This document shows, in pieces, positions 44,393 through 53,372 of a stretch of 63,990 bases of DNA; the first letter of the stretch is position 1; each line of letters starts with the position of its first letter. Where the stretch lies: NCBI GenBank assembly GCA_934309475.1, contig CAKRDK010000012.1, positions 1-63,990 of the forward strand. The letters are read 5' to 3'. The position numbers were made by a program, and so were the translations under genes. Under the pieces are notes generated by a model. It was given only the letters and a program-made list of their open reading frames with translations, was not told the origin of the DNA and did not search any database. This DNA comes from an uncultured Roseburia sp. GTDB lineage: Bacteria; Bacillota; Clostridia; Lachnospirales; Lachnospiraceae.

Positions 44393-46222
44393 TTATTTTT
44401 TGAAGTTTGCACGTTTACGAAGGGTTGGGTCTAAGATTCTTTTACGGATACGAAGACTTTCCGGTGTAACCTCTAACAACTCATCGACATCGATGAAGTC
44501 AAGTGCCTGCTCTAAGCTTAATCTCTTAGGCGGAACTAAAGTTAATGCTTCATCCGCAGAAGAAGAACGTGTGTTTGTTAAATGCTTTTTCTTGCAGACA
44601 TTTAATTCAACATCTTCTGCACGGGAAGAAGAACCGATAACCATACCGGCATATACTTTTTCACCAGGTCCGATGAATAAAGTTCCACGATCCTGTGCGG
44701 AGAAAAGTCCGTAAGTTACGGATTCACCTGTCTCGAAAGCAATCAGGGAGCCAAGTTTACGGTAGGAGATATCACCCTTGTATGGCTCATAGCCGTTGAA
44801 AATAGTATTGATGATACCATTTCCTTTTGTATCTGTTAAAAAGTCACCACGGTAACCGATTAAGCCACGGGAAGGAATGCTGAACTCTAAACGTGTGTAA
44901 CCGCCTGCGATAGGGCGCATGTTCTGCAGTTCACCTTTACGCTGGCTTAATTTATCAATGACAGCACCTGTAAATTCGTCCGGAACATCGACATAAGCTA
45001 ATTCCATAGGCTCTAACAGTTTGCCGTTTTCGTCTTTGTGATAAAGAACTTCTGCCTTACTTACTGCAAATTCATAACCTTCACGGCGCATGTTTTCAAT
45101 CAGTACGGATAAATGTAATTCACCACGACCGGAAACTTTTAAGCTGTCCGGGCTGTCTGTCTCTTCGACACGGAGAGAGACGTCTGTGTTTAACTCGCGG
45201 AACAATCTGTCTCTGATGTGACGTGATGTGACGAATTTTCCTTCCTGACCTGCTAATGGACTGTCATTTACAATGAAGTTCATAGAAAGGGTAGGCTCTG
45301 AAATTTTCTGGAAAGGAATGGCAACCGGATTCTCAGGAGCACAGATGGTATCACCGATGTGGATGTCTGCAATACCGGAAATAGCAACAATAGAACCAGG
45401 TTTTGCCTCGGTAACATCTACTTTATTTAATCCTTCGAACTCGTAAAGTTTGCTGATGCGGACTTTTTTCATTTTGTCAGGTTCATGGTGGTTGACAACA
45501 ACGGCTTCCTGATTGATTTTTAAGGTTCCGTTGTCCACTTTACCGATACCGATACGACCTACATATTCATTATAGTCGATGGTACTGATGAGAACCTGTG
45601 TGTTGGCATCCGGGTCACCTTCCGGAGCAGGGATATAATTAAGAATCGTTTCAAAAAGAGGAACCATGTCTTTCTTTTCATCATTTAAGTCTTTCATTGC
45701 GTAACCGTCACGCGCAGATGCAAAAATAAACGGACAATCTAACTGCTCATCGGAAGCATCTAAGTCCATGAATAACTCTAAAACTTCGTCGATAACTTCG
45801 TCAGGACGGGCTTCCGGACGGTCAATTTTGTTGATGCAGACAATAACAGGAAGATTTAATTCCAAAGCTTTCATCAAAACGAATTTGGTCTGAGGCATAG
45901 CACCTTCGAATGCGTCAACAACAAGGATAACACCGTTTACCATTTTTAAAACTCGCTCAACTTCACCACCGAAATCGGCATGACCTGGTGTGTCGATAAT
46001 ATTGATTTTGACACCGTTGTAGGTGATGGCTGTGTTTTTGGAAAGAATGGTGATACCACGTTCTCTCTCGATATCGTTTGAGTCCATGACACGCTCCTGA
46101 ACTTCCTGATTGGCACGGAATGTACCGCTCTGTTTCAAAAGCTGGTCGACTAATGTTGTTTTACCATGGTCAACGTGTGCAATGATGGCAATGTTACGGA
46201 CGTCTTCACGTTTCATTTTCAT
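44393..46222 (-). CDS. typA: Ribosome-associated GTPase TypA/BipA
   Basis: The 609-residue translational GTPase has AHVDHGKTTLVDQLL (G1), RERGITI (G2), DTPGHADF (G3), NKIDRPEAR (G4), then EF-G-like domains and the TypA-specific C-terminus (SADEALTLVPPKRLSLEQALDFID). It acts in ribosome assembly and stress adaptation. The start 46222 is taken with AGGTAAGG upstream; ATG 46216 is two codons in. Confidence 0.97.
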   Translation of the reverse strand: MKMKREDVRNIAIIAHVDHGKTTLVDQLLKQSGTFRANQEVQERVMDSNDIERERGITILSKNTAITYNGVKINIIDTPGHADFGGEVERVLKMVNGVILVVDAFEGAMPQTKFVLMKALELNLPVIVCINKIDRPEARPDEVIDEVLELFMDLDASDEQLDCPFIFASARDGYAMKDLNDEKKDMVPLFETILNYIPAPEGDPDANTQVLISTIDYNEYVGRIGIGKVDNGTLKINQEAVVVNHHEPDKMKKVRISKLYEFEGLNKVDVTEAKPGSIVAISGIADIHIGDTICAPENPVAIPFQKISEPTLSMNFIVNDSPLAGQEGKFVTSRHIRDRLFRELNTDVSLRVEETDSPDSLKVSGRGELHLSVLIENMRREGYEFAVSKAEVLYHKDENGKLLEPMELAYVDVPDEFTGAVIDKLSQRKGELQNMRPIAGGYTRLEFSIPSRGLIGYRGDFLTDTKGNGIINTIFNGYEPYKGDISYRKLGSLIAFETGESVTYGLFSAQDRGTLFIGPGEKVYAGMVIGSSSRAEDVELNVCKKKHLTNTRSSSADEALTLVPPKRLSLEQALDFIDVDELLEVTPESLRIRKRILDPTLRKRANFKK

Positions 46223-46459
46223 AAATTTACCTTACCTTTCATAATAACAAACGTAGTTATAATATACTATATCGTTCTAAACATTAATTGTTTCCTAAGA
46301 TTATCAAACTATAATATTCTATCACATTTTTATGAGAACGCAAGTATTTATTGGATTTTCGGGAGTTTGCACGATTTTTTGTAAAAAATAAATGTCGAAT
46401 TATGAATGTTTTATTATGTTTTCTTATCGACACGTTACCCGAATTTTCTAGGGAGGGAA

Positions 46460-46559
46460 ATGGTAAAAATAATTTGTTGCAGGTTATCCGGAGGATGAAC
46501 AAAAAAGAAAAACAGCAAGGCGGATGACAAAGGAAGGGAGAAGAATTCATGGCAGATAA
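46460..46559 (+). other. Chain of three tiny overlapping ORFs before the SSB-like gene
   Basis: ATG 46460 (after GGGAGGG) opens a 12-codon frame ending in TGA at 46498. ATG 46495 opens a 10-codon frame overlapping it as ATGA, and ATG 46524 does the same and ends at 46559, past the SSB-like start at 46549. The rest of 46223-46548 is AT-rich with no other gene seen. Whether these are translated is unknown. Confidence 0.3.
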
Positions 46560-47178
46560 AATTTTTGAAAACAACCAGGTATCTATTGTAGGAGAAATCG
46601 TTTCCGATTTCCGATTTAGTCACGAGGTATACGGAGAGGGGTTCTACCTCGTCGACATTTCAGTAAACAGACTGAGCAACATTGTGGATTACATACCGGT
46701 TATGATCTCGGAACGATTGATTGATGTGGAGGAAAATTACATAGGGCAGTATCTCTATGTAACAGGACAGTTTCGCTCGTTTAACCGACACGAGGAGAAA
46801 AAAAACCGGCTGGTCTTATCTGTTTTTGCAAGGGAAGTCGAATTTATGGACGGACCGGAGGAAGATATCAAGAGTAACCAGATCTTTTTAGACGGCTACA
46901 TCTGCAAGGAGCCGATTTATCGTAAGACCCCGCTTGGAAGGGAAATTGCAGATTTGTTGATTGCGGTCAACCGTTCTTATGGAAAATCAGACTACATTCC
47001 ATGTATCTGTTGGGGGCGAAATGCAAGATTTGCGTCCAACTTTGACGTGGGCGGACATGTGCAGGTCTGGGGCAGAATCCAGAGCAGGGAGTATGTGAAA
47101 AAAATCAGTGAAGAAGAGACGGAAAAGCGCATTGCGTATGAGGTTTCGGTGAGTAAAGTTGAGTTTTTAGAAGAGTAG
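46549..47178 (+). CDS. SSB-like protein with two OB-type domains
   Basis: The 209-residue protein seems to contain two OB-fold halves. The C-terminal half (about 105-205) carries single-stranded DNA-binding protein features: GREIADLLIAVNRSYGKSDYIPCICWGRNA and GGHVQVWGRIQSREYVKK. The N-terminal half (VSIVGEIVSDFRFSHE... GQYLYVTGQFRSFN) has the same strand pattern in weaker form. It lacks the acidic C-terminal tip of replicative SSB. A nucleic-acid binding role is likely; the partner is unknown. Confidence 0.75.
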   Translation: MADKIFENNQVSIVGEIVSDFRFSHEVYGEGFYLVDISVNRLSNIVDYIPVMISERLIDVEENYIGQYLYVTGQFRSFNRHEEKKNRLVLSVFAREVEFMDGPEEDIKSNQIFLDGYICKEPIYRKTPLGREIADLLIAVNRSYGKSDYIPCICWGRNARFASNFDVGGHVQVWGRIQSREYVKKISEEETEKRIAYEVSVSKVEFLEE

Positions 47179-47272
47179 GATTTGTGGTATAGTTGCAAAT
47201 TAATCTGGATTGTGGTATTTTAAAAAAATCTGGAATAGATGAAGAAATGGATTCTAAGAGGATGGAAAAAGT

Positions 47273-47749
47273 ATGATTCAGATTTATTATGGAGATGGAC
47301 GGGGGAAGTCTACAGCCGCACTTGGCAATGCAATACATGCAGCAAGTGAGGGGAAAAATATTGTGATGGTTCAGTTCCTGAAGGGGAAAAGGAACGAAGA
47401 AGAAGAGAACTTTTTAAAAAGGTTAGAACCGGAGATTAAGATTTTCCGTTTCGAGAAGACGGAAGAGTCTTACGAAGAATTGAGCGAGGAACAGAAGTTA
47501 GAAGCAGCATTGAATATCAAAAACGGCCTCAATTATGCAAGAAAAGTGCTGGTGACGGGAGAATGTGACCTGCTTGTGCTAGACGAGATATTAGGTGTTA
47601 TCGACAACGGTCTCGTGACAAAAGAAGATATCAAAGCTGTCATAGATGCAAAATCAGAGGGCGTGGATTTAGTCATGACCGGCCGTGTCCTCGACGATGA
47701 TTTGCGTGAATATGCAGATGAAATCTATAAAATTGTATCGGAAAAATAA
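47273..47749 (+). CDS. CobO/BtuR-like cob(I)yrinic acid a,c-diamide adenosyltransferase
   Basis: The 158-residue P-loop protein has YYGDGRGKSTAALGNAIHA at the N-terminus, VQFLKGKRNEEEENFL, and LLVLDEILGVIDNGLV. These are CobO features. It would transfer adenosyl from ATP to corrinoids. It is slightly shorter than enterobacterial BtuR (about 195), and no cobalamin gene is nearby, so the exact substrate is open. Confidence 0.82.
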   Translation: MIQIYYGDGRGKSTAALGNAIHAASEGKNIVMVQFLKGKRNEEEENFLKRLEPEIKIFRFEKTEESYEELSEEQKLEAALNIKNGLNYARKVLVTGECDLLVLDEILGVIDNGLVTKEDIKAVIDAKSEGVDLVMTGRVLDDDLREYADEIYKIVSEK

Positions 47750-47754
47750 AACGA

Positions 47755-47795
47755 AATCATCGTGTCACACGAAAATGTGATGCGGTGATTTTTTT
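47755..47795 (+). terminator. Terminator after the CobO-like gene
   Basis: AATCATCGTGTCACA pairs with TGTGATGCGGTGATT with a few G-U pairs or mismatches, followed by a run of seven T. Confidence 0.85.
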
Positions 47796-47804
47796 AGATT
47801 TTGA

Positions 47805-48133
47805 AAATTTGATTCAGGGGACAAAAATGTAGTTTAAAAATTAGTTACTGACAACTTGTGCAAAGACAAGATTTAGTTTGTGACTTTGGGGGAACATTAG
47901 AAAATCTTAGTATGCCTCCAGATATCCAGTGATGTTCTGCCATGGACGGCAGAACAAGGCTTCACGAGCCACGGATGGCTCGTTGAATGCCGTTCACGTT
48001 ACTCCGAACTAATCTACATCAGGCATACTTAGACTTTTCTTATGTTCACCCATCGGAACAAAATAGACTTGACTTTGCACAAGTTGTCAGTAAGGAAACT
48101 GTGAACTACATTTTTGCCCCCTGAATCAAATTT
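47805..48133. other. ~330-nt rod-like palindromic element
   Basis: The ends form a 30-bp inverted repeat: 47805-47834 (AAATTTGATTCAGGGG...) with 48104-48133, 29 of 30 matching. Further in, 47845-47870 pairs with 48068-48093 (25 of 26) and 47888-47917 pairs with 48021-48051 with a few mismatches. At the centre are two small hairpins, GTTCTGC/GCAGAAC (47934-47955) and GAGCCA/TGGCTC (47966-47981). There is no gene within. It lies between the CobO-like terminator and the fbp promoter. Unrelated by eye in sequence to the element at 20793. Confidence 0.75.
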
Positions 48134-48173
48134 GAAAGTCCACAATGTATACAAAAAGATACACACAGCTTGA

Positions 48174-48202
48174 TTGTTGGAACGATGAAGTTGTGATAAG
48201 AT
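48174..48202 (+). promoter_or_regulatory. Promoter of fbp
   Basis: TTGTTG (48174-48179) and TAAGAT (48197-48202) are 17 bases apart. Confidence 0.5.
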
Positions 48203-48260
48203 GAAACAAGCGTGGGGATGTACCAGAAATGGTGGAATAACAGATTGAGGAAGGTGTTAT

Positions 48261-50216
48261 ATGGAACAAGTGGATTTACGTTATCTGAAAAGCTTAGCGA
48301 GACAGTATCCGACCGTTGCGGCAGCAGCGACTGAAATTATTAACCTGCAGGCGATTCTTAGCCTGCCAAAGGGAACCGAGCATTTCATTACGGATATTCA
48401 TGGGGAGTATGAACAGTTTCAGCATGTATTAAAAAATGGTTCGGGAGCAATCAAGCGCAAAATTGAGGACGAGTTTGGAAATGCAATGAGCGCAAGTGAG
48501 AAAAAAGTCATTGCAACGTTGATTTATTATCCGGAACAGAAGATGGAGCAGGTCTTAAAGACAGAGGAGAACATGGAGGACTGGTATAAGGTGACGTTAT
48601 ACCGTCTGATTCGCATCTGTAAATGTGCTTCTTCGAAATACACGCGTTCAAAAGTGCGTAAAGCGCTGCCGAAGGATTTTGCATATGTGATTGAGGAACT
48701 TCTGACGGGACGACAGGAGGAGTCTGACCAGGAAGCGTATTATAATGAGATTATCAATACGGTTATCCGCACCGGAAGGGCGGGAGAACTTGTCATTGCA
48801 TTTTGCAATCTGATTCGGAGATTAGTCGTAGACCACCTGCATGTCGTTGGGGATATTTTTGACAGGGGGCCATATCCAAACCTTGTCATGGATACGCTGA
48901 TGGCGCATCATTCCGTTGATATTCAGTGGGGAAACCACGATATTTACTGGATGGGAGCGGCAGCGGGCAATCCGGCATGTATCTGCAATGTCATTCGTAT
49001 TTCGGCAAAATATGGAAATCTAAAATTATTAGAGGACGGCTATGGAATCAATTTAGTTCCGCTGGCGCGGTTTGCGATGAGCCGTTATGCGAAAGATGCC
49101 TGCACCTGTTTTAAATTAGATTACCGTGAAGACGAGTATGATGTCCGGGATACCCTTTTAGATGAAAAAATGCATAAGGCAATCGCAATTATGCAGTTTA
49201 AACTGGAGGGGCAGCTTATCAAAAAGCATCCGGAATACCAGATGGAAGACCGTCTTTTGCTTGATAAAATTGATATGGAAAAGGGAACGGTGCTGGTGGA
49301 GGGAAAAGAATATCCACTGAAAGATACCGAATTTCCGACGATAGACTGGGAGAAGCCATATGAACTTTCGGCAGATGAGGCGGAGGTGATGGAGCGCCTG
49401 ACAATGGCGTTTGTCAACTGTGAAAAATTGCAGAAACACATCCGTTTTCTCTACACACAGGGAAGCTTGTATAAAGTATACAATGGAAATCTTTTGTATC
49501 ACGGCTGTATGCCGATGAATGAGGACGGAACATTTACAAAAGTAAATGTATATGGAAAAGAGTACGCAGGGAAAGAACTCTACGATGTTTTGGAAAGCTA
49601 TGCCAGAAAAGGTTATTATGCCATTGACCCGGAAGAGAAGAGGAAGGGGCAGGACATCCTTTGGTTCATCTGGGAGAACCAGAATTCGCCTGTGTTTGGA
49701 AAAGCGAAAATGACAACCTTTGAGCGGTATTTTATTGCCGATAAGGCGACACACGAGGAGCCGAAGAACCCATACTACAGACTTTTGGAAAAAGAAGAAG
49801 TTGTCAACCGGATTCTCGAAGAGTTTGGACTTGATACCGCAGAGGCGCACATTATCAACGGTCATATTCCAATCGAGGCAAAGCGCGGGGAATCGCCGGT
49901 GAAATGTAATGGAAAGCTGTTAATCATCGATGGCGGATTTTCCAAGGCATATCAGCCAAAGACCGGAATCGCGGGATACACGTTGATTTTTAATTCTTAT
50001 GGGCTTGTGTTAGCGGCACACGAACCATTTGAATCCGTGGAAAAAGCAATTCAGGACGGAAGCGATATAGTTTCACATACAATATTAGTTGAGCATGTAG
50101 TGAAGCGGAAGACAGTGGCAGATACGGATATTGGAAAAGAACTGCAGGAGATGATAAAGGATTTAGAAGCACTTCTTTTAGCGTATCGCGAGGGTGTTAT
50201 TGTGGAAAAAGCATAA
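48261..50216 (+). CDS. fbp: Fructose-1,6-bisphosphatase class III
   Basis: The 651-residue protein is the Firmicute-type FBPase, unrelated to class I, with a calcineurin-like metal site: FITDIHGEYEQF, VGDIFDRGPYPNLVMD and QWGNHDIYWMG. It removes the 1-phosphate of fructose 1,6-bisphosphate for gluconeogenesis, needed when cells grow on uronates, which enter at pyruvate and glyceraldehyde 3-phosphate. Length matches the family. Cytoplasmic, single gene. Confidence 0.95.
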   Translation: MEQVDLRYLKSLARQYPTVAAAATEIINLQAILSLPKGTEHFITDIHGEYEQFQHVLKNGSGAIKRKIEDEFGNAMSASEKKVIATLIYYPEQKMEQVLKTEENMEDWYKVTLYRLIRICKCASSKYTRSKVRKALPKDFAYVIEELLTGRQEESDQEAYYNEIINTVIRTGRAGELVIAFCNLIRRLVVDHLHVVGDIFDRGPYPNLVMDTLMAHHSVDIQWGNHDIYWMGAAAGNPACICNVIRISAKYGNLKLLEDGYGINLVPLARFAMSRYAKDACTCFKLDYREDEYDVRDTLLDEKMHKAIAIMQFKLEGQLIKKHPEYQMEDRLLLDKIDMEKGTVLVEGKEYPLKDTEFPTIDWEKPYELSADEAEVMERLTMAFVNCEKLQKHIRFLYTQGSLYKVYNGNLLYHGCMPMNEDGTFTKVNVYGKEYAGKELYDVLESYARKGYYAIDPEEKRKGQDILWFIWENQNSPVFGKAKMTTFERYFIADKATHEEPKNPYYRLLEKEEVVNRILEEFGLDTAEAHIINGHIPIEAKRGESPVKCNGKLLIIDGGFSKAYQPKTGIAGYTLIFNSYGLVLAAHEPFESVEKAIQDGSDIVSHTILVEHVVKRKTVADTDIGKELQEMIKDLEALLLAYREGVIVEKA

Positions 50217-50286
50217 ACAAATCCTTCTCCTGAGAAAATTATTTTTCTCTACAGGATTAGGGTGTTAAACTTTTCGCCGTGGAGTG

Positions 50287-50315
50287 TTGACATCACGGGA
50301 AGCAGGTGCTATAGT
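50287..50315 (+). promoter_or_regulatory. Promoter of the lysine riboswitch-dapA transcript
   Basis: TTGACA (50287-50292) and TATAGT (50310-50315), spacer 17. Confidence 0.85.
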
Positions 50316-50351
50316 AATTAAGTACATGTTTTTTCATAAAATGAATTAAGT

Positions 50352-50526
50352 TAGATAGAGGTTGCGTAATTCAAGAGTAACTTATTGGATGTGGCGGACA
50401 CAGTAGAAGATAAGAGAAAGGGGAGAACGCCGAAAGAGAGTGGGATCGTAACTGCTTTCTTGGGCATAAGGTTAAGAGCTTTATGACTGTCATCTTTTTC
50501 CTTGGAAACAGATGGGGCGCTATCAA
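50352..50526 (+). ncRNA. Lysine riboswitch (L box)
   Basis: The conserved L-box blocks are visible in order: GATAGAGGTTGCG, TTCAAGAGTAA, GAAAGGGGAGAACGCCGAAAG, and TGGGGCGCTATC closing P1 with GATAG/CTATC (50354-50358 with 50520-50524). It senses lysine and should favour the terminator that follows (50576-50598) when lysine is high, shutting off dapA-dapB. Confidence 0.92.
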
Positions 50527-50575
50527 ATTCAAAAAAATAATTCGCAAAGGATTATCGCTTTGTATTTGAATATTT

Positions 50576-50598
50576 AGCCGGCTCATCGAGCCGGCTTT
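50576..50598 (+). terminator. Terminator of the lysine riboswitch
   Basis: AGCCGGCTC and GAGCCGGCT form a 9-bp stem around ATC, followed by TTTCATT. Confidence 0.8.
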
Positions 50599-50602
50599 CA
50601 TT

Positions 50603-50633
50603 GTGTAAATAGGAAATTTCGTTCCTATTACAC
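50603..50633 (+). repeat. Terminator-linked hairpin repeat, copy 3
   Basis: GTGTAAATAGGAA, loop ATTTCG, TTCCTATTACAC: the stem has one bulged A. The tail GCTTCGCGGGAATCTATTTTT follows, with the same order as copies 2 and 4 (final T-run broken by one A). It lies between the riboswitch terminator and dapA. Confidence 0.8.
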
Positions 50634-50715
50634 GAAAACGCTTCGCGGGAATCTATTTTTGTTTCAGAGAACTCTACTGACTTAGCGGAAAAGTCAAATT
50701 TAGGAGGAATTTAAA

Positions 50716-51606
50716 ATGGCAATTTTTAAAGGTGCCGGTGTTGCAATTGTAACGCCAATGAAAAACAACGAGGACGTGAACTATGATAAGTTAGAAGAAC
50801 TGATTGAGTTTCAGATTGCGGAAGGAACAGACTGTATTATTATTGCAGGAACGACAGGAGAGAGTTCTACTCTGACTATGGAGGAACACAGAGAGGTGAT
50901 TGAGGCTGCAGTCCGTTTCACCAGGCATCGTGTGCCGGTTGTGGCAGGAACGGGTTCAAACTGCACAAGAACAGCCATCCAGCTTTCCAAAGAGGCTGAG
51001 GAGGCTGGTGTGGATGGTCTTTTGATTGTGACACCATATTATAACAAAGCAACACAGACAGGACTGGTTTCCCACTATACACAGATTGCGGAAGCGACCA
51101 AACTTCCGATTATCATGTATAACGTACCAGGAAGAACAGGATGTAATCTGCTGCCTGAGACGGTTGCAACACTGTATCAGAATGTGGAAAATATTGTCGG
51201 CTTAAAAGAAGCAACCGGCAACCTTGCACAGGCATCTAAGACGATGTATCTGACAGATGGAAAGCTGGATTTGTATTCCGGCGAGGACGGATTGGTTGTA
51301 CCACTGATGTCAATCGGCGCTGTAGGTGTTATTTCAGTATGGTCGAATGTTGCGCCGAAAAATGTGCATGATATGTGTATGAGCTATTTTAACGGAGACT
51401 TAGAGAAAGCAATGAAGTTACAGCGCGAGGCACTTCCGTTAGTGGATGCGCTTTTTAGCGAGGTAAATCCGATTCCGGTCAAAAAAGCATTGAACCTGAT
51501 GGGAATGGAAGTCGGACCGGTTCGTTCCCCATTGACGGAGATGTCAGAGGAGAATGCGGCAAAGATGGCACAGATTATGAGAGCGTATGGCTTGAAACTT
51601 GCGTAA
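50716..51606 (+). CDS. dapA: 4-hydroxy-tetrahydrodipicolinate synthase
   Basis: The 296-residue aldolase-fold enzyme condenses pyruvate with aspartate semialdehyde, the first step of lysine/diaminopimelate synthesis. GTTGESSTL, MYNVPGRTGCN with the catalytic tyrosine, and VGLKEATGN with the Schiff-base lysine are present. AGGAGGAATTTAAA precedes ATG. It is controlled by the lysine riboswitch upstream and is followed by dapB. Confidence 0.97.
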   Translation: MAIFKGAGVAIVTPMKNNEDVNYDKLEELIEFQIAEGTDCIIIAGTTGESSTLTMEEHREVIEAAVRFTRHRVPVVAGTGSNCTRTAIQLSKEAEEAGVDGLLIVTPYYNKATQTGLVSHYTQIAEATKLPIIMYNVPGRTGCNLLPETVATLYQNVENIVGLKEATGNLAQASKTMYLTDGKLDLYSGEDGLVVPLMSIGAVGVISVWSNVAPKNVHDMCMSYFNGDLEKAMKLQREALPLVDALFSEVNPIPVKKALNLMGMEVGPVRSPLTEMSEENAAKMAQIMRAYGLKLA

Positions 51607-51689
51607 CAGAAAAGAAAAAGGCAGCGTAGGAACACGACAGCGTTGCCTTTTTAAAGTACGTTAGATGTCGTGTGGAAATGAGGGATACA

Positions 51690-52454
51690 ATGACAAGAGT
51701 AATTATGCATGGATGTAATGGAAAAATGGGACAGGTTATCACCGGAATCTGCAAAGAAGATTCTGAGGTAGAGATTGTAGCAGGAGTCGACGTTTACGAT
51801 GGAATTCAAAATGACTATCCTGTTTTTTCGAATATTTCACTCTGCAATGTAGAGGCAGATGTTATCATCGACTTTTCGAATGCGAAGGCAGTGGACGATT
51901 TGTTAGTATACAGTGAGGAAAAACAGATTCCGGTTGTGTTATGTACGACAGGACTCAGCGAGGAGCAGCTTGCAAAAGTGGAAGAGACTTCCAAAAAAGT
52001 TGCGGTTTTAAAATCTGCAAATATGTCACTCGGTATCAATACCCTGATGGAATTATTAAAATCTGCAACAGCAGTCTTTGCACCGGCAGGATTCGATATT
52101 GAAATCGTGGAAAAACATCACAACCAGAAGCTGGATGCACCGAGCGGAACCGCAATTGCACTTGCAGATTCCATCAATGAAGCTTTAGATGAGAAATACA
52201 CATACAAATACGACCGTAGTCAGGAACGCAAGAAACGTGAGAAGAAAGAAATCGGAATTTCTGCAGTCCGTGGCGGAAATATTGTCGGCGAGCATGAAGT
52301 GATTTTTGCCGGAATGGACGAAGTGATTGAGTTTAAACATACCGCATATTCGAAGGGTGTGTTTGCAAAAGGTGCCGTGGAAGCCGCCAAGTTTTTACAT
52401 GGAAAAACACCGGGACATTACGAGATGAGCGATGTCATCCGCGCAGGAATGTAA
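51690..52454 (+). CDS. dapB: 4-hydroxy-tetrahydrodipicolinate reductase
   Basis: The 254-residue enzyme reduces the DapA product to tetrahydrodipicolinate, the substrate of Dap[12 protein letters not shown] binds NAD(P)H; the catalytic [15 protein letters not shown] and [13 protein letters not shown] follow. ATG 51690 is preceded by GAGGG and gives the standard N-terminus; an in-frame ATG at 51672 is possible. Confidence 0.97.
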   Translation: MTRVIMHGCNGKMGQVITGICKEDSEVEIVAGVDVYDGIQNDYPVFSNISLCNVEADVIIDFSNAKAVDDLLVYSEEKQIPVVLCTTGLSEEQLAKVEETSKKVAVLKSANMSLGINTLMELLKSATAVFAPAGFDIEIVEKHHNQKLDAPSGTAIALADSINEALDEKYTYKYDRSQERKKREKKEIGISAVRGGNIVGEHEVIFAGMDEVIEFKHTAYSKGVFAKGAVEAAKFLHGKTPGHYEMSDVIRAGM

Positions 52455-52467
52455 GCAGGAGAGAGAC

Positions 52468-53295
52468 ATGTTAATCGGAAATCATTTATCGGCATCAAAA
52501 GGGTACGCTGCCATGGGAAAAATGGCACTTAAGTTAGATGCGAATACGTTTGCGTTTTTCACAAGGAATCCGCGAGGTGGAAAAGCGAAAGAAATTGATG
52601 AAAAAGATGTGGAAAACTATCTTGCCATAGCAGAGGAGCATAACTTTGGAAAACTCGTTGCACATGCACCGTACACCATGAATTTATGTGCGGCAAAAGA
52701 GGATGTGCGTAATTTTTCACGGGAAATGATTGCGGACGATTTAAAGAGGATGGAGTACACGCCCGGCAACTATTACAATTTTCATCCGGGTTCCCATGTG
52801 GGACAGGGTGCAGAAGCAGGAATTGAGCTGATTGCGGATGCGCTCAATGAAGTTTTAACGCCAGAGCAGAGTACGATTGTTCTGTTGGAGACCATGGCTG
52901 GAAAGGGAACAGAAGTGGGACGCAGTTTTGAGGAGCTGCGGGCAATCATCGACCGTGTTTCTTTACAGGAAAAAGTCGGTGTCTGCTTTGATACCTGCCA
53001 TGTCTGGGATGGCGGCTACGATATCGTAAACCATCTCGATGAGGTGTTAGACGAATTTGACCGTGTGATAGGGTTAGAGCGTTTGTATGCAGTTCATTTT
53101 AACGATAGCTTAAACGATTGCAATACGCATAAAGACCGCCATGCGAAGATTGGGGAAGGCAAAATCGGAGCGGAGGCATTGCGCCGTGTCGCAACCCATC
53201 CAAAGCTGTCGGGCAGACCATTCATTTTGGAGACGCCAAACGATGAGGAAGGATATGCAAAGGAAATTGCACTCATCCGTTCCTGGACAGAATAA
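52468..53295 (+). CDS. nfo: Endonuclease IV (AP endonuclease)
   Basis: The 275-residue TIM-barrel metalloenzyme cuts DNA 5' to abasic sites in base-excision repair. Metal-site motifs are [56 protein letters not shown] and [12 protein letters not shown] 52468, 13 bases after the dapB stop, follows GGAGAGAG. Probably read through from dapB. Confidence 0.96.
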   Translation: MLIGNHLSASKGYAAMGKMALKLDANTFAFFTRNPRGGKAKEIDEKDVENYLAIAEEHNFGKLVAHAPYTMNLCAAKEDVRNFSREMIADDLKRMEYTPGNYYNFHPGSHVGQGAEAGIELIADALNEVLTPEQSTIVLLETMAGKGTEVGRSFEELRAIIDRVSLQEKVGVCFDTCHVWDGGYDIVNHLDEVLDEFDRVIGLERLYAVHFNDSLNDCNTHKDRHAKIGEGKIGAEALRRVATHPKLSGRPFILETPNDEEGYAKEIALIRSWTE

Positions 53296-53307
53296 AACGA
53301 AAATATA

Positions 53308-53354
53308 AAACCCACTGACGTGTAACAGGTGTTTCGTCAGTGGGTTTATTTTTT
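53308..53354. terminator. Bidirectional terminator between nfo and asnA
   Basis: AAACCCACTGACG and CGTCAGTGGGTTT form a perfect 13-bp stem, followed by ATTTTTT on the plus strand and by TTTTATATTTT on the minus strand. Confidence 0.92.
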
Positions 53355-53372
53355 AGAAAAATACGATATATG

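Noticed and set aside
47805..48133. Same family as the element at 20793-21294
   Set aside because: Terminal arms and internal stems share no sequence by eye; only the general palindromic design is common.
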